Below are positions 35,589 to 47,626 of a stretch of 64,000 nucleotides of DNA, one piece after another. Where the stretch lies: positions 1 to 64,000 of the forward strand of contig CAINDA010000034.1 in the NCBI GenBank assembly GCA_903847205.1, in the 5' to 3' direction. Position numbers and translations under genes: made by a program. This DNA is from an uncultured Bacteroidota bacterium. GTDB taxonomy: Bacteria; Bacteroidota; Bacteroidia; 2-12-FULL-35-15. How positions within the stretch are numbered: position 1 is the first letter of the stretch; every line of letters begins with the position of its first letter. The notes under the pieces were generated by a model. It had not been told where the DNA came from. It saw nothing but the letters and a program-made list of their open reading frames with translations, and made no database searches.

Positions 35589-38500
35589 TTATGCTTCAGC
35601 CTCCAATGCCTCTTTCTTAGAAGCTAATAGGCGGTCATACTCTTCCTGAGATCCGACAATCATTTTGTCGTATGCTCTTAAGCCTGTACCTGCCGGAACT
35701 AAATGTCCTACAATTACGTTTTCTTTCAATCCTAACAAACGATCAACTTTACCGCTGATTGCTGCTTCGTTCAGAACTTTTGTAGTTTCCTGGAACGATG
35801 CTGCACTCATAAAGCTGTTAGTCTGCAATGATGCACGGGTTATACCTTGGAGCACCTGGCTGGATGTAGCTGTAATCGCTTCGCGTGCTTCAACAGCTTT
35901 CATGTCTCTGCGTTTCAATGATGAATTTTCATCCCTCAATTTACGTGCACTTACAATCTGTCCTGCTTTGAAAAGAGTTGAATCGCCTGCGTCAATAATT
36001 ACCACTTTAGCATATAGGTTATCATTTTCTTCCATGAAAGTTGATTTATTCACCAATTGTTTTTCAAGGAAAATAGTGTCGCCTGCTTCGCTGATATCTA
36101 CTTTACGCATCATCTGACGAACAATTACTTCAAAATGTTTATCATTGATTTTTACACCCTGTAAACGATATACTTCCTGAACTTCGTTCACTAAATATTC
36201 CTGAACAGCAGTCGGCCCTTTGATAGCAAGGATATCGCCTGGTGTAATTGCTCCGTCGCATAATGGTTCTCCCGCTTTGATAAAATCATTTTCCTGAACC
36301 AATGTGTGTTTAGAAAGCTGAACAAGGTAGGTTTTCTTTTCACCTGTTCTTGATTCAACGTGTACCTCACGGTTACCGCGTTTAATCTTACCGAATGATA
36401 CAATACCGTCAATCTCAGATACTACAGCCGGGTTGCTTGGGTTACGTGCTTCAAATAATTCCGTTACACGAGGCAGACCGCCTGTGATATCCCCTGTTTT
36501 ACCAGAAGAACGAGGTATTTTAACAAGTATCTGACCTGCTTCAATTTTATTATTATCATTAACAATTACGTGTGCGCCCACAGGAATACTGTAAGTACGC
36601 AGTACATCTTTATTTACAACAATTTTGATAGAAGGATTTTTACTCTTATCGCGGCTTTCAACAATTACTTTTTCTTTAAAGCCGGTTTGTTCGTCTGATT
36701 CTTCGCGGAAAGTTACACCTTCCTCAACATTATCAAACTCAATTTTACCAGCAAATTCAGAAACAATAACAGCGTTATACTGATCCCAGTCGCATATTAA
36801 ATCGCCTTTTTTAACTTTCGCTAACGTTTTAGCATAAACCTGTGATCCGTAAGGTATGTTTCCTGTTGTTAAAACAATTTTTGTATTTGCATCAATGATG
36901 CGCATCTCAGCTGAACGGCCGATTACAACATTTACTGTTTCACCGTCAGGATTCTTACGCTTAACGGTTTTTAACTCGTCAATTTCAATGATACCGTCAT
37001 ATTTAGCCTCTAATTTAGATGCAGCTGCAATGTTTGATGCAATACCTCCAACGTGGAATGTACGCAAAGTAAGCTGTGTACCCGGCTCACCGATTGACTG
37101 TGCAGCAATAACGCCGACAGCTTCACCTCTTTGAACCATCCTGCCTGTAGCAAGGTTACGTCCATAGCACTTACCGCATACCCCGTTTTTACTTTCGCAT
37201 GTCAACACAGAACGAATTTCAACTGACTCAATCGGAGACTCAGCAATTTGTTTTGCGTAATCCTCTGTTAACTCTTCACCTGCACCTACAATGATATCTC
37301 CCGTTAAAGGATTATACACATCATGAACAGTGGTTCTTCCTAATATTCTGTCGTATAAAGATTCTACGACTTCATCGTTTTTCTTCAATGCTGTAGCAAC
37401 CAATCCGCGGAGTGTACCGCAGTCTTCAACAGTTATAATTACATCTTGTGCAACGTCGACTAAACGTCTTGTCAAGTATCCGGCATCTGCTGTTTTTAAG
37501 GCAGTATCCGCCAAACCTTTTCGTGCACCGTGAGTAGAAATAAAATACTCAAGAATGGATAATCCTTCTTTAAAGTTAGAAAGGATTGGGTTTTCAATAA
37601 TCTCTCCTCCTCCAGCGCCTTTTTGAGGTTTTGCCATCAAACCGCGCATACCGCCTAACTGACGAATCTGTTCTTTAGAACCACGTGCGCCGGAATCAAG
37701 CATCATAAATACAGGATTGAATCCCTGGCGGTCAGTTGTCAAAGTATTTAATACTTTCGCAGTGATGCGTGAGTTAGTATGTGTCCAGATATCAATTACC
37801 TGATTGTAACGTTCGTTATTGGTAATGAAACCCATGTTGTAACTTGCAACAACTTCATCAACCTGCTTGTTTGCATCAGCAACCATTTTAGGTTTATCTT
37901 CAGGCACCATAACATCACCAAGGCTGAAAGATAATCCGCCGCGGAATGCCATAATAAATCCTAAAGCTTTCATTTCGTCAAGGAACTTGGCTGTTTTGGC
38001 CATACCTGTTTCCTTCACAATGTTACCAATGATATCGCGTAACGATTTTTTAGTAAGCAATTCATTAATGTAACCAACTTCTTTCGGTACAACCTGATTA
38101 AACAAGATGCGGCCTACGGTTGTTTCCGTTAATTTATTTACTATTTTATCACCTTCTTTTACCTGCAGGCGGACTTTCACCCATGCATGTAAGTCAACGC
38201 GTTTTTCATTGTAAGCAATTATAGTTTCTTCAGGAGAATAAAATGTCAAGCCTTCGCCTTTTACTTTTTCTTCCTTAGTAGTTTTCTTACCCTTGGTCAT
38301 GTAATACAGACCAAGAACCATGTCCTGAGAAGGAACAGCAACCGGAGCACCGTTTGCAGGGTTTAAGATATTATGAGAAGCAAGCATTAATAACTGAGCT
38401 TCCAAAATTGCAGCATGTCCCAATGGAACGTGAACAGCCATTTGGTCACCGTCAAAATCCGCATTAAACGCTGTACATGTTAACGGGTGTAACTGGATTG

Positions 38501-39878
38501 CTTTTCCTTCAATTAATTTTGGCTGGAAAGCCTGAATACCTAATCTGTGAAGTGTAGGAGCACGATTTAAAAGAACAGGATGTCCTTTTAAAATATTCTC
38601 CAATATATCCCAAACGATAGGTTCTTTTTTATCAACTATTTTCTTAGCAGATTTTACAGTTTTTACGATACCTCTTTCAATCATTTTACGGATGATGAAC
38701 GGCTTGAATAACTCAGCTGCCATATCTTTCGGCAGACCGCACTCATGTAATTTCATTTCAGGTCCTACAACAATCACCGAACGTGCAGAATAATCGACAC
38801 GTTTACCAAGTAAGTTCTGACGGAACCGGCCTTGTTTACCCTTTAATGAATCGGAAAGTGATTTTAAAGCGCGGTTCGACTCAGTTTTAACAGCATTTGA
38901 TTTACGTGAATTATCAAACAATGAATCTACTGATTCCTGAAGCATACGTTTTTCATTACGTAAAATTACTTCGGGAGCTTTAATTTCGATTAATCGTTTC
39001 AAACGGTTATTACGGATAATAACACGGCGGTATAAATCATTCAAATCGGATGTAGCAAAACGGCCGCCGTCCAATGGCACTAATGGACGTAATTCAGGTG
39101 GAATAACCGGAACAATCTTAACAACCATCCATTCAGGACGATTTTCAATATGTGTATTTGCCTGGCGGAAACTTTCAACAACCTGAAGGCGTTTCAAAGC
39201 TTCGTTTTTACGCTGCTGTGATGTTTCTGTATTTGCTTTGTGACGTAAATCAAATGACAAAGTATCCAAATCAACACGGCTTAAAAGGGCAACTAATGCT
39301 TCTGCACCCATTTTAGCAATAAATTTATTCGGATCGGTATCATCTAAGTATTGATTCTCTTTAGGAAGAGTATCGAGAATGGTTAAATATTCTTCTTCAG
39401 ATAAAAAATCTAAATAATTAATTCCATCTGTGCTTTTAACACCCGGATTAACTACTACGTAACGTTCGTAATAAATAATAACGTCCAGTTTTTTAGTAGG
39501 CAGTCCTAATAAATAACCGATTTTATTCGGCAGTGATTTAAAATACCAGATATGTGCAACGGGTACAACCAGATTGATATGCCCCATACGCTCTCTTCTT
39601 ACTTTCTTTTCGGTTACTTCAACACCGCATCTGTCGCACACAATTCCTTTATAGCGGATACGTTTATATTTACCGCATGCACATTCCCAATCTTTAACCG
39701 GACCGAAAATACGCTCACAGAACAAGCCGCCCATTTCTGGTTTATAAGTTCTGTAATTTATGGTTTCAGGCTTTACGACTTCACCGCTTGAGCGCTCTAA
39801 AATTGCTTCAGGTGATGCAAGGCTGATAGTGATTTTCGAAAAATTACTTTTTAATTTGATATCTCTTTTGTAAGCCAT
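35589..39878 (-). CDS. rpoC: DNA-directed RNA polymerase subunit beta'
   Basis: 1,429 residues, normal for Bacteroidota. The N-terminal zinc site is Cys66, Cys68, Cys81 and Cys84; the catalytic NADFDGD metal-binding motif is near residue 470; [19 protein letters not shown] is the bridge-helix/trigger-loop region; a second zinc cluster ([13 protein letters not shown]) is near 890. It forms the polymerase active centre with RpoB. It lies 114 bases after rpoB, with an AAAGTT-type inverted repeat in the spacer, and ends at a terminator. Sequence and length look intact. Confidence 0.98.
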   Translation of the reverse strand: MAYKRDIKLKSNFSKITISLASPEAILERSSGEVVKPETINYRTYKPEMGGLFCERIFGPVKDWECACGKYKRIRYKGIVCDRCGVEVTEKKVRRERMGHINLVVPVAHIWYFKSLPNKIGYLLGLPTKKLDVIIYYERYVVVNPGVKSTDGINYLDFLSEEEYLTILDTLPKENQYLDDTDPNKFIAKMGAEALVALLSRVDLDTLSFDLRHKANTETSQQRKNEALKRLQVVESFRQANTHIENRPEWMVVKIVPVIPPELRPLVPLDGGRFATSDLNDLYRRVIIRNNRLKRLIEIKAPEVILRNEKRMLQESVDSLFDNSRKSNAVKTESNRALKSLSDSLKGKQGRFRQNLLGKRVDYSARSVIVVGPEMKLHECGLPKDMAAELFKPFIIRKMIERGIVKTVKSAKKIVDKKEPIVWDILENILKGHPVLLNRAPTLHRLGIQAFQPKLIEGKAIQLHPLTCTAFNADFDGDQMAVHVPLGHAAILEAQLLMLASHNILNPANGAPVAVPSQDMVLGLYYMTKGKKTTKEEKVKGEGLTFYSPEETIIAYNEKRVDLHAWVKVRLQVKEGDKIVNKLTETTVGRILFNQVVPKEVGYINELLTKKSLRDIIGNIVKETGMAKTAKFLDEMKALGFIMAFRGGLSFSLGDVMVPEDKPKMVADANKQVDEVVASYNMGFITNNERYNQVIDIWTHTNSRITAKVLNTLTTDRQGFNPVFMMLDSGARGSKEQIRQLGGMRGLMAKPQKGAGGGEIIENPILSNFKEGLSILEYFISTHGARKGLADTALKTADAGYLTRRLVDVAQDVIITVEDCGTLRGLVATALKKNDEVVESLYDRILGRTTVHDVYNPLTGDIIVGAGEELTEDYAKQIAESPIESVEIRSVLTCESKNGVCGKCYGRNLATGRMVQRGEAVGVIAAQSIGEPGTQLTLRTFHVGGIASNIAAASKLEAKYDGIIEIDELKTVKRKNPDGETVNVVIGRSAEMRIIDANTKIVLTTGNIPYGSQVYAKTLAKVKKGDLICDWDQYNAVIVSEFAGKIEFDNVEEGVTFREESDEQTGFKEKVIVESRDKSKNPSIKIVVNKDVLRTYSIPVGAHVIVNDNNKIEAGQILVKIPRSSGKTGDITGGLPRVTELFEARNPSNPAVVSEIDGIVSFGKIKRGNREVHVESRTGEKKTYLVQLSKHTLVQENDFIKAGEPLCDGAITPGDILAIKGPTAVQEYLVNEVQEVYRLQGVKINDKHFEVIVRQMMRKVDISEAGDTIFLEKQLVNKSTFMEENDNLYAKVVIIDAGDSTLFKAGQIVSARKLRDENSSLKRRDMKAVEAREAITATSSQVLQGITRASLQTNSFMSAASFQETTKVLNEAAISGKVDRLLGLKENVIVGHLVPAGTGLRAYDKMIVGSQEEYDRLLASKKEALEAEA

Positions 39879-39921
39879 GTTTTTTATTTTAAAAAGTTAA
39901 AATCCAATGTTTTATTAGTTT

Positions 39922-39981
39922 AAAGTTAGAAAGTTTAAAGTTTGCTTTATCGAACAAAGAACTTTTGAACTTTCTAACTTT
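39922..39981 (-). repeat. 14-bp inverted repeat in the rpoB-rpoC spacer
   Basis: AAAGTTAGAAAGTT (39922-39935) and its exact reverse complement (39968-39981) form a 14-bp stem with a 32-base loop. It belongs to the AAAGTT low-complexity family also seen in the spacers at 46404-46490 (rplK-nusG) and 47349-47395 (secE leader). No T-run follows, so it is unlikely to be a strong terminator; it may be an RNA-processing or stability element. Confidence 0.75.
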
Positions 39982-39992
39982 CAAACTTATAC

Positions 39993-42900
39993 TTAGTCAA
40001 GTGCGATGTTTAATCCCAATCCTCTTAATTCATGCAATAAAACATTGAATGATTCAGGGATACCGGGAGTCGGCATATTTTCGCCTTTAACAATAGCTTC
40101 ATAAGCCTTAGCACGTCCTACAACATCATCTGATTTAATGGTAAGGATTTCCTGAAGGATATTTGCTGCTCCGAATGCTTCTAAAGCCCAAACCTCCATT
40201 TCACCAAAACGCTGACCTCCGAATTGAGCTTTACCGCCCAATGGCTGCTGTGTGATTAGAGAGTATGGTCCGATAGAACGTGAGTGCATCTTATCATCCA
40301 CCATGTGGCCTAATTTTAACATATAGATAACACCAACGGTTGCAGGCTGATCAAATTTATCTCCTGTTCCTCCGTCTGTTAAGAAAGTACGTCCAAAGCG
40401 GGGAAGTCCTGCTTTATCAGTCCATTCATTTAACTGCTCAGGTGTAGCACCGTCAAAAATTGGAGTAAAAAATTTCTCTCCAAGCTTCTGTCCGGCCCAT
40501 CCAAGAACTGTTTCATAAATCTGCCCCAAGTTCATACGTGAAGGCACACCAAGCGGGTTTAGCACGATATCAACGATTGATCCGTCTTCAAGGAAAGGCA
40601 TGTCTTCATCACGTACAATACGTGCAACAATACCTTTGTTTCCGTGACGGCCAGCCATTTTATCACCGACTTTCAGCTTACGTTTTTTAGCAATATAAAC
40701 TTTTGCAAGCTGAACAATTCCAGCAGGAAGCTCATCGCCTATAGTAAGCGCGTATTTTTTACGTTTGAAAGAACCTAATAAATCATTATACTTAATATAA
40801 TAATTATGAAGCAGTGTTTTTATTTTTTCGTTTACGTCTTTATCTGTAGTCCATTTATTAGGATTAACAGTTGTAAAATCAATTTTCTCAAGACTCTTTT
40901 GAGTAAACTTAGTGCTTTTAGGAACAACCTCTTCTTTCAATACGTTGAAAACGCCTTGTGAAGTTTTGCCGTTCACTAATACAAAAAGCTTATCAATTAA
41001 TTTCGCTTTTAAAACTGAAACTTCAATATTGTGTTCTTTGTCGATTTTATCTAACAATGGTTTTTCATCTGACTTAGACTGTTTGTCTTTTATACGTCTT
41101 GAAAATAACTTTTTGTCGATAACAACACCGCGTAATGATGGAGGTGCCTTTAAAGATGCATCTTTCACGTCACCTGCTTTGTCGCCGAAGATAGCACGTA
41201 AAAGTTTTTCTTCCGGAGAAGGATCTGTTTCACCTTTCGGAGTGATTTTACCGATAAGGATATCTCCTTCTTTTACTTCAGCACCAATACGTATCAAACC
41301 GTTTTCATCTAGGTCTTTTGTAGCCTCTTCAGAAACGTTTGGAATATCAGATGTCAATTCTTCTAAACCGCGTTTTGTATCACGCACTTCTAAAGAATAT
41401 TCATCAATGTGTATTGAAGTAAAAATATCTTCACGTGCTACACGTTCAGAAATTACAATGGCATCCTCAAAGTTATAACCCTTCCAAGGCATAAACGCAA
41501 CTTTCATGTTACGGCCTAATGCCAATTCACCATTTTGAGTTGCATAACCATCACATAATACCTGCCCTTTTGTAACCTTTTCACCTTTCTTAACAATCGG
41601 CTTTAAGTTGATGCAGGTACTTTGGTTTGTTTTGCGGAATTTAGTAAGCTGATAACGTTTTACATCCTCATCAAAGCTGATCAAACGATCATCATCGCTG
41701 CGATTGTAGCGGATAACAATTTCGTTAGCATCTACATACTCAACAACACCATCGCCTTCAGCATTAATCAATACGCGGGAATCTCTTGCAACTAAAGGCT
41801 CTAAACCAGTACCTACAACCGGAGCTTCCGGGCGGAGTAAAGGAACAGCCTGGCGCTGCATGTTAGATCCCATCAAAGCACGGTTAGCATCATCATGCTC
41901 CAGGAATGGAATCAATGATGCTGCAATAGATGCAATTTGATTTGGAGCAACGTCCATCAAATTAATTTTTGTTGGTTCTACAACTGGGAAATCCCCTTCG
42001 TAACGCACTTTAATTTTGGGTTCAAGGAAATTTCCTTTCGCATCAATTGGTGTGATGGCTTGAGCAATAATTTTTTGCCCTTCCTCTTCAGCACTTAAGT
42101 ATGTAACTCCTTTTTCAATATCCACTTTACCGTCTGTAACACTCATATAAGGTGTTTCGATAAAGCCTAACTTATTGATTTTTGCAAATACACAAAGTGA
42201 AGATATCAAACCAATGTTCGGACCTTCTGGAGTTTCAATCGTACACAAACGTCCGTAGTGAGTATAGTGAACGTCACGTACCTCAAAACCTGCACGTTCA
42301 CGGGATAAACCGCCTGGCCCAAGTGCCGAAAGTCTACGCTTGTGCGTGATTTCTGCAAGAGGATTGGTTTGGTCCATAAACTGTGATAACTGGTTTGTTC
42401 CGAAGAACGAATTGATAACAGATGATAATGTTTTAGCATTAATCAAATCTGTAGGTGTAAATACCTCGTTATCGCGAACGTTCATTCTTTCACGGATAGT
42501 GCGGGCCATACGAGCTAAACCTACTCCAAATTGAGAGTAAAGCTGCTCACCTACAGTACGTACACGTCTGTTACTTAAATGGTCAATATCATCAACATCT
42601 GCTTTTGAATTAATCAATTCAATCAGATATTTAATGATACAGATAATATCCTCTTTAGTTAATGTTCTTACAGTAAAAGGAGTTTCCAAATTCAACTTTT
42701 TGTTGATTCTGTAACGGCCTACTTCACCTAAGTCATAACGTTTGTCGGAGAAAAATAATTTATCAACTACACCGCGAGCTGTTTCTTCATCAGGCGGTTC
42801 AGCATTACGCAATTGACGGTAGATATGCTCCACTGCCTCTTTTTGAGAGTTGGAAGTATCTTTTTGCAAAGTGTTATAAATAATTGCATAATCGCCTGCA

Positions 42901-43802
42901 TTGATATCTAACTTATGAAGGATGACAGATTTTACATTTGCATCAACAATAAGTTCAATATGGTTTGCATCCAAAATTGTTTCGCGGTCAATGATTACCT
43001 CGTTACGTTCAATAGATACAACTTCGCCGGTATCCTCATCCACAAAATCTTCAACCCATGTTTTCAAAACACGTGCTGCTAATTTACGGCCGATAGCTGC
43101 TTTTAGTGCGGCTCTGCTGACTTTTAATTCGTCGGCAAGACCAAATATTTCAAGGATTTGTTTATCACTTTCAAATCCGATAGCTCTTAATAATGTTGTT
43201 ACCGGTAATTTTTTCTTACGGTCAATATAAGCATACATCACGTTATTGATGTCAGTAGAAAACTCTATCCATGATCCTCTGAAAGGAATAACTCTTGCTG
43301 AATAAAGCTTAGTACCATTGGTGTGACGGCTCTGGCCGAAGAAAACTCCTGGGGAACGGTGCAGCTGAGATACAATAACACGTTCTGCCCCATTGATAAC
43401 AAAGGTACCTTTAGGCGTCATATAAGGAATAGTGCCTAAATAAACATCCTGAACAATTGTTTCAAAATCTTCGTGTTCAGGGTCAGTACAATACAAACGT
43501 ACTTTCGCTTTAAGCGGAACGCTGTATGTTAAACCACGCTCAATACACTCTTCTAGGGAGTAACGGGTCGGGTCAATAAAATAATCAAGGAATTCAAGCA
43601 CAAAATTATTTCGTGCATCGGAGATTGGAAAATTTTCTGCGAAAACTTTATAAAGTCCTTCGTTTTGGCGGTTTTCAGAAGTTGTTTCTAACTGAAAAAA
43701 ATCTTGAAACGATTTAAGCTGGATATCTAAAAAATCAGGGTAATCAATTTGACTTTTAATAGAGGCGAAACTTATTCTCTGCGGTTTTTTATTTGGAGTC
43801 AA
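39993..43802 (-). CDS. rpoB: DNA-directed RNA polymerase subunit beta
   Basis: 1,269 residues, full length for the phylum. Recognisable blocks include the rifampicin-pocket region ([33 protein letters not shown]), [45 protein letters not shown], the [12 protein letters not shown] motif near the active centre and [12 protein letters not shown] at the C-terminus. The Gln, Asp, His, Arg and Ser positions of the rifampicin pocket look like the usual sensitive type. It follows rplL after 321 bases that hold a hairpin, as in other bacteria where this spacer attenuates transcription. Confidence 0.98.
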   Translation of the reverse strand: MTPNKKPQRISFASIKSQIDYPDFLDIQLKSFQDFFQLETTSENRQNEGLYKVFAENFPISDARNNFVLEFLDYFIDPTRYSLEECIERGLTYSVPLKAKVRLYCTDPEHEDFETIVQDVYLGTIPYMTPKGTFVINGAERVIVSQLHRSPGVFFGQSRHTNGTKLYSARVIPFRGSWIEFSTDINNVMYAYIDRKKKLPVTTLLRAIGFESDKQILEIFGLADELKVSRAALKAAIGRKLAARVLKTWVEDFVDEDTGEVVSIERNEVIIDRETILDANHIELIVDANVKSVILHKLDINAGDYAIIYNTLQKDTSNSQKEAVEHIYRQLRNAEPPDEETARGVVDKLFFSDKRYDLGEVGRYRINKKLNLETPFTVRTLTKEDIICIIKYLIELINSKADVDDIDHLSNRRVRTVGEQLYSQFGVGLARMARTIRERMNVRDNEVFTPTDLINAKTLSSVINSFFGTNQLSQFMDQTNPLAEITHKRRLSALGPGGLSRERAGFEVRDVHYTHYGRLCTIETPEGPNIGLISSLCVFAKINKLGFIETPYMSVTDGKVDIEKGVTYLSAEEEGQKIIAQAITPIDAKGNFLEPKIKVRYEGDFPVVEPTKINLMDVAPNQIASIAASLIPFLEHDDANRALMGSNMQRQAVPLLRPEAPVVGTGLEPLVARDSRVLINAEGDGVVEYVDANEIVIRYNRSDDDRLISFDEDVKRYQLTKFRKTNQSTCINLKPIVKKGEKVTKGQVLCDGYATQNGELALGRNMKVAFMPWKGYNFEDAIVISERVAREDIFTSIHIDEYSLEVRDTKRGLEELTSDIPNVSEEATKDLDENGLIRIGAEVKEGDILIGKITPKGETDPSPEEKLLRAIFGDKAGDVKDASLKAPPSLRGVVIDKKLFSRRIKDKQSKSDEKPLLDKIDKEHNIEVSVLKAKLIDKLFVLVNGKTSQGVFNVLKEEVVPKSTKFTQKSLEKIDFTTVNPNKWTTDKDVNEKIKTLLHNYYIKYNDLLGSFKRKKYALTIGDELPAGIVQLAKVYIAKKRKLKVGDKMAGRHGNKGIVARIVRDEDMPFLEDGSIVDIVLNPLGVPSRMNLGQIYETVLGWAGQKLGEKFFTPIFDGATPEQLNEWTDKAGLPRFGRTFLTDGGTGDKFDQPATVGVIYMLKLGHMVDDKMHSRSIGPYSLITQQPLGGKAQFGGQRFGEMEVWALEAFGAANILQEILTIKSDDVVGRAKAYEAIVKGENMPTPGIPESFNVLLHELRGLGLNIALD

Positions 43803-44123
43803 GGTGTTTAAGATTTAAGTTAATTTAATATCGGAATCGGGACTGATTATTATTACATGATTTGAAAGTGATTATTATAATTTATACAAAAATTAATTCA
43901 ATTTATCTGATCAGATAATGAGTAGTAAAATATTTACTATCAAAACATTATAAATCAAAATAAAAAATTAATAAACCTATCTAAATTTTCAAAAAACGAA
44001 ATCAAATTATTTAATACTAAAGGCCCATTTAACTTTCAAAATAAACAACAAAAGGGCATAGATCTCATCCGCCCGAATGGCGGATGGAGTTCTATACCTT
44101 ATAGGTTGTATATTAACAGCGGT
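43803..44123 (-). promoter_or_regulatory. rplL-rpoB spacer with attenuator-like hairpin
   Basis: This 321-base spacer is AT-rich apart from a hairpin at 44058-44095: an 8-bp GC-rich core stem (CATCCGCC 44066-44073 with GGCGGATG 44079-44086, loop CGAAT) extended by an ATAGA/TCTAT outer stem. On the transcribed strand it is followed by a broken U tract (TTTTGTTGTTT). The hairpin starts about 30 bases after the rplL stop. Partial termination here would lower rpoBC relative to the stalk proteins, as established for Escherichia coli; the same role here is inferred. Confidence 0.65.
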
Positions 44124-44495
44124 TTACTTAACTTCAACCTTTGCTCCTGCCTCTTCTAATTGTTTTTTTACTGCTTCAGCGTCTTCTTTAGAAACACCTT
44201 CTTTAATTGGTTTTGGAGCGCCGTCAACTAAATCTTTAGCTTCTTTCAAACCTAATCCAGTTATATCTTTTACAATTTTAACTACACCTAATTTAGCTGC
44301 ACCTGCCTCAACAAGAATTACATCAAAAGTGGTTTTTTCAGCAACTGCTGCTGCACCTGCACCGCCTGCAACCACTACTGCTGCTGCTGCTGCTGGTTCA
44401 ATACCGTGCTCATCTTTTAAAATTTTAGCCAACTCATTAACTTCTTTTACAGTTAAATTTACTAGTTGCTCAGCGAAAGCTTTTAAATCTGCCAT
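44124..44495 (-). CDS. rplL: Ribosomal protein bL12 (L7/L12)
   Basis: 123 residues. An N-terminal dimerisation helix pair (about 1-35), an Ala/Val/Gly-rich hinge (about 36-52, [15 protein letters not shown]) and the globular C-terminal factor-binding domain ([43 protein letters not shown]) with its conserved Lys and Gly residues. It forms the ribosomal stalk with bL10 and recruits elongation factors. The start has an A-rich leader (AAATAAA) and no Shine-Dalgarno, as usual in the phylum. 70 bases downstream of rplJ. Confidence 0.98.
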   Translation of the reverse strand: MADLKAFAEQLVNLTVKEVNELAKILKDEHGIEPAAAAAVVVAGGAGAAAVAEKTTFDVILVEAGAAKLGVVKIVKDITGLGLKEAKDLVDGAPKPIKEGVSKEDAEAVKKQLEEAGAKVEVK

Positions 44496-44565
44496 TTTAT
44501 TTATTGTTTTTAATTGATTAATTACTATTTTATTTAATTATTTCTATTATTCTCAAATTTGTTAA

Positions 44566-45084
44566 CTATTTCTCGGAAAGAGTTTTAACAATTCCGGCTA
44601 ATTTACCGCCGCTCGATTTAAGAGCAGATATAACATTTTTAGCTGGAGATTGAAGCAAGCCGATAATTTCGCCGATCATCTCGTTTTTCGATTTGATGCT
44701 GGCTAATACATCAAGCTGGCTGTCGCCGATATAAACACATTCTTCAACAAAAGCTGATTTCAACAAAGGTTTATCATTCTTTTGACGGAATTCTTTAATA
44801 AGTTTTGCAGGGTCACTTCCTACTTCTGAAAACATAACAGCAGTAGATCCCTTCAATGAACTTAATAATGGATGATAATCTTTGGCTGTAGTTCTCTCCA
44901 TTGCCAGTTTAAGCAAAGAATTTTTAACTACAAGCATTTTGATATTTTTACTAAAACACATTCTTCTTAAAGCTGAAGTTTTTGCAGCTGTTAAAGAAGC
45001 AACATCTGTTAAGTAAAAATGACTATTGTTAGCCAATTGTTCAACCAGCGAGTCAATTACTTGTGATTTTTCTTCTTTTTTCAT
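44566..45084 (-). CDS. rplJ: Ribosomal protein uL10
   Basis: 172 residues. SQVIDSLVEQLANNSHFYLTDV is the usual N-terminus of uL10, followed by MLVVKNSLLKLA, GSTAVMFSE and a C-terminal helix (SALKSSGGKLAGIVKTLSEK) that binds bL12 dimers. It anchors the stalk to 23S rRNA. It lies between rplA and rplL; autogenous control by the uL10-bL12 complex is known in other bacteria and the 58-base leader is short for that, so I do not claim it. Confidence 0.97.
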   Translation of the reverse strand: MKKEEKSQVIDSLVEQLANNSHFYLTDVASLTAAKTSALRRMCFSKNIKMLVVKNSLLKLAMERTTAKDYHPLLSSLKGSTAVMFSEVGSDPAKLIKEFRQKNDKPLLKSAFVEECVYIGDSQLDVLASIKSKNEMIGEIIGLLQSPAKNVISALKSSGGKLAGIVKTLSEK

Positions 45085-45142
45085 TTCTATTAATTTTTAT
45101 TCACATCGTGGAAGCCGCTGCAAATGATGATTCATTTATTAA

Positions 45143-45835
45143 TTACCCTAAAAATTTAGTATCTATCTGTACACTTGGACTCATTGTAGAAGAAAGGTAA
45201 ATGCTCTTAACATATGTTCCTTTTGCAGATGAAGGTTTTAATTTCATTATTGTCTGCAATAATTCATTTGTATTTTCAGCAAGTTTGCTGCTATCGAATG
45301 ATACTTTACCGACTAGAGCCTGAACGATACCTGCTTTATCAACTTTAAAATCAATTTTACCGCCTTTAGCATCTGTTACAGCTTTTCCGATTTCTAAAGT
45401 AACAGTACCTGTTTTAGGATTTGGCATTAATCCACGTGGACCTAAAACACGGCCCAGAGCACCAACTTTACCCATAACTGAAGGCATAGTAATAATTACA
45501 TCCACATCAGTCCAGCCGCCTTTAATTTTTTCAATATATTCATCTAAACCAACAAAGTCTGCTCCAGCAGCTACTGCTTCAGCTTGTTTATCAGGGGTAC
45601 AAAGAACTAAAACGCGCATTGTTTTACCTGAACCGTGAGGCAAAGAAACAGAACCGCGCACCATTTGATTTGCTTTACGAGGATCAACACCCAGACGGAC
45701 ACTTACATCTACCGATGCATCAAATTTTGCTGAAGTAATATCTTTAACGATTTTGGCAGCATCTGCCAACGAATATACTTTTGAAGCATCATACTTTAAC
45801 AATGCTGCTTTTCTGTTTTTTGAAATTTTTGTCAT
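45143..45835 (-). CDS. rplA: Ribosomal protein uL1
   Basis: 230 residues, normal length. Motifs: [78 protein letters not shown] and the C-terminal [20 protein letters not shown]. It forms the mobile L1 stalk at the tRNA exit site. uL1 often represses its own operon by binding the mRNA near rplK; a leader structure was not worked out here. The spacer to rplK is 120 bases. Confidence 0.97.
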   Translation of the reverse strand: MTKISKNRKAALLKYDASKVYSLADAAKIVKDITSAKFDASVDVSVRLGVDPRKANQMVRGSVSLPHGSGKTMRVLVLCTPDKQAEAVAAGADFVGLDEYIEKIKGGWTDVDVIITMPSVMGKVGALGRVLGPRGLMPNPKTGTVTLEIGKAVTDAKGGKIDFKVDKAGIVQALVGKVSFDSSKLAENTNELLQTIMKLKPSSAKGTYVKSIYLSSTMSPSVQIDTKFLG

Positions 45836-45955
45836 TTGAATTAATTTATGATGTGCAAGCGTTCATTTAACTGAACTCCATCAGATTATGATTGTAAATA
45901 TCAGAGTCAGTATCGCAATAAATTTTGAGAAATTTAAAGAATACTATAAATTCTA

Positions 45956-46399
45956 TTATTTTTTTAAAGGAGATTCACCGGTAACTGTTAATCCAAGACT
46001 GCGGGCAGTTCCGGCAACCATACTCATGGCAGACTCAATTGAGAAACAATTCAAATCGGGCATTTTTGCTTCTGCTACTTCACGAATCTGCTCCCAGGAA
46101 ACATTTCCAACTTTATTGCGGTTAGATTCTTTCGAACCTTGTTTAACCTTTGATATTTCTAACAATGATATTGCAACCGGAGGATTCTTAAGGATGAATT
46201 CAAATGATTTATCCTTGTAAACAGTAATAATAACGGGAATTACTTTTCCTGTTTTATCTTGAGTTCTTGCATTAAACTGCTTACAGAACTCCATGATATT
46301 AACACCTTTTGCACCCAATGCAGGACCAATTGGAGGTGCAGGATTTGCTGCGCCGCCTTTTATTTGCAATTTTACTAAAGCACTTATTTCTTTTGCCAT
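45956..46399 (-). CDS. rplK: Ribosomal protein uL11
   Basis: 147 residues. [37 protein letters not shown] is the conserved N-terminal domain with the proline-rich thiostrepton-contact region, and [20 protein letters not shown] with ARSLGLTV is the C-terminal rRNA-binding domain. It is part of the GTPase-associated centre. It follows nusG after 97 bases filled with an AAAGTT-type repeat. Confidence 0.98.
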   Translation of the reverse strand: MAKEISALVKLQIKGGAANPAPPIGPALGAKGVNIMEFCKQFNARTQDKTGKVIPVIITVYKDKSFEFILKNPPVAISLLEISKVKQGSKESNRNKVGNVSWEQIREVAEAKMPDLNCFSIESAMSMVAGTARSLGLTVTGESPLKK

Positions 46400-46496
46400 T
46401 TTTTTTTTAGTTTAAAAGTTCAAAGTTTGAAAGTTTAAAGTTTGTTGACGGAAGCTCAACTTTTAACTTTTAAATTTCAGCTTTTAACTGAATTAA

Positions 46497-47093
46497 TTAA
46501 CTCTCTTTTTCTACTTCAAGGTAACCTAACTCTAAAGGAGTTTTCCTGCCGAAAATTTTCACCATTACCTCTAATTTCTTTTTCTCCTCATTCACTTTTT
46601 CAATTGTGCCAGTGAAACCATTGAAAGGGCCGTTGATTACTTTTACTGTTTCTCCGGCTATAAAAGGAATATTTAATTGTGCGTCGCTGCCTTCTAAATC
46701 ATCAACGGTACCTAAAATTCTATTTACTTCCGATAATCGCATCGGAACAGGCATACCGCCTTTAGTTTCACCTAAAAAGCCGATAACACCAGTAATATTT
46801 TTTATAACGTGAGGAACCTCTCCGACTAATGAAGCTTCAACCAAAATATATCCGCTGTAAAAGGGACGTTCCTTACTTACTTTTTTTCCATTGCGTATTT
46901 GGTAAATTTTTTCAGTTGGAATTAAAATTTGAGAAACATAATTACCCAATCCCAAACGGTTTATTTCAACTTCTATGTATTGCTTTACCTTTTTTTCCTG
47001 ACCGCTGATAGCTCTTACAACATACCACTTTTTGACAGTGTCAGTTTTTGTTTGCTCGCTTTTTGTCTGCTCGCTTTTTGTCTGCTCGCTCAT
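46497..47093 (-). CDS. nusG: Transcription termination/antitermination protein NusG
   Basis: 198 residues. WYVVRAISGQEKKVKQYIE begins the NGN domain that binds RNA polymerase; the C-terminal KOW domain contains VKVINGPFNGFTGTIEKVNEEKKKLEV. It couples polymerase to the ribosome or to Rho. The N-terminus has three copies of SEQTK from a 15-bp DNA repeat (about 47046-47090), so other in-frame starts are possible, though none of the other codons in the repeat is ATG. 59 bases downstream of secE. Confidence 0.96.
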   Translation of the reverse strand: MSEQTKSEQTKSEQTKTDTVKKWYVVRAISGQEKKVKQYIEVEINRLGLGNYVSQILIPTEKIYQIRNGKKVSKERPFYSGYILVEASLVGEVPHVIKNITGVIGFLGETKGGMPVPMRLSEVNRILGTVDDLEGSDAQLNIPFIAGETVKVINGPFNGFTGTIEKVNEEKKKLEVMVKIFGRKTPLELGYLEVEKES

Positions 47094-47152
47094 TTTTATT
47101 TAGTATATTTTAACAATTTGATGATACATTAGCATATTTCAAATTAGATATT

Positions 47153-47347
47153 CTAAGAAAATAAATGATAAACAGCTTCCATTCCCTTGTTGAACATAAA
47201 ATCCATTACAAATACTATTAATGCAATAATTACAGAAGCAATCATAACAACTATTGCACTGCTTTGCAACTCACTCCAAGTCGGCCAGCTTACTTTATGC
47301 AAAAGCTCATTGGCTGTCTCATCAATATATGTTTTGAATTTACTCAT
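47153..47347 (-). CDS. secE: Preprotein translocase subunit SecE
   Basis: 64 residues: an amphipathic N-terminal helix (YIDETANELLHKVSWPTWSELQSSAIVV) with the conserved VSWPTW motif and one membrane helix (about 30-50). This is the short single-helix form of SecE that clamps SecY. It lies between tRNA-Trp and nusG in the usual order. Confidence 0.95.
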   Translation of the reverse strand: MSKFKTYIDETANELLHKVSWPTWSELQSSAIVVMIASVIIALIVFVMDFMFNKGMEAVYHLFS

Positions 47348-47429
47348 AGCTTTTTAGTTTAAAGTTGTAAAGTGAAAAGTTGAAAATTGCTGGTTAAACC
47401 TTCTAAATTAAACTTTTTAACTCTTCTTG

Positions 47430-47500
47430 CACAGGTGGAGAGATTCGAACTCCCATCAAAGGTTTTGGAGACCTCTATTCTACCCTTGAACTACACCTGT
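47430..47500 (-). tRNA. tRNA-Trp (CCA)
   Basis: On the minus strand the 7-bp acceptor stem (ACAGGTG with CACCTGT), an anticodon arm GAGGT-CTCCAAA-ACCTT with anticodon CCA, and a T arm GGGAG-TTCGAAT-CTCTC are all present. The 3' CCA is not encoded. It lies between tuf and secE, a common position. Confidence 0.95.
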
Positions 47501-47567
47501 TTATTATTCCAAATTGTGTGTTATTCAAATCCTCAAAATTTTGTTTTGAGACCACCTATTATTTAGT

Positions 47568-47602
47568 AGAAAACAGCAGGCAATGTTTTCCACTGCCTAC
47601 TG
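47568..47602 (-). terminator. Terminator between tuf and tRNA-Trp
   Basis: A 12-bp stem with two G-T pairs (CAGTAGGCAGTG with CATTGCCTGCTG) and a 5-base loop at 47574-47602 is followed by TTTTCT on the minus strand. It starts 25 bases after the tuf stop. It should reduce read-through into tRNA-Trp-secE-nusG, which may then have their own promoter. Confidence 0.7.
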
Positions 47603-47626
47603 TTAGTACTAATTTATATACTTATA

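Noticed and set aside
40912-41478. 188-codon plus-strand frame opposite rpoB
   Set aside because: Antisense by-product; rpoB is intact and highly conserved here.
44077-44517. 146-codon plus-strand frame opposite rplL
   Set aside because: Antisense by-product of the Ala/Val-rich hinge and codon use of rplL.
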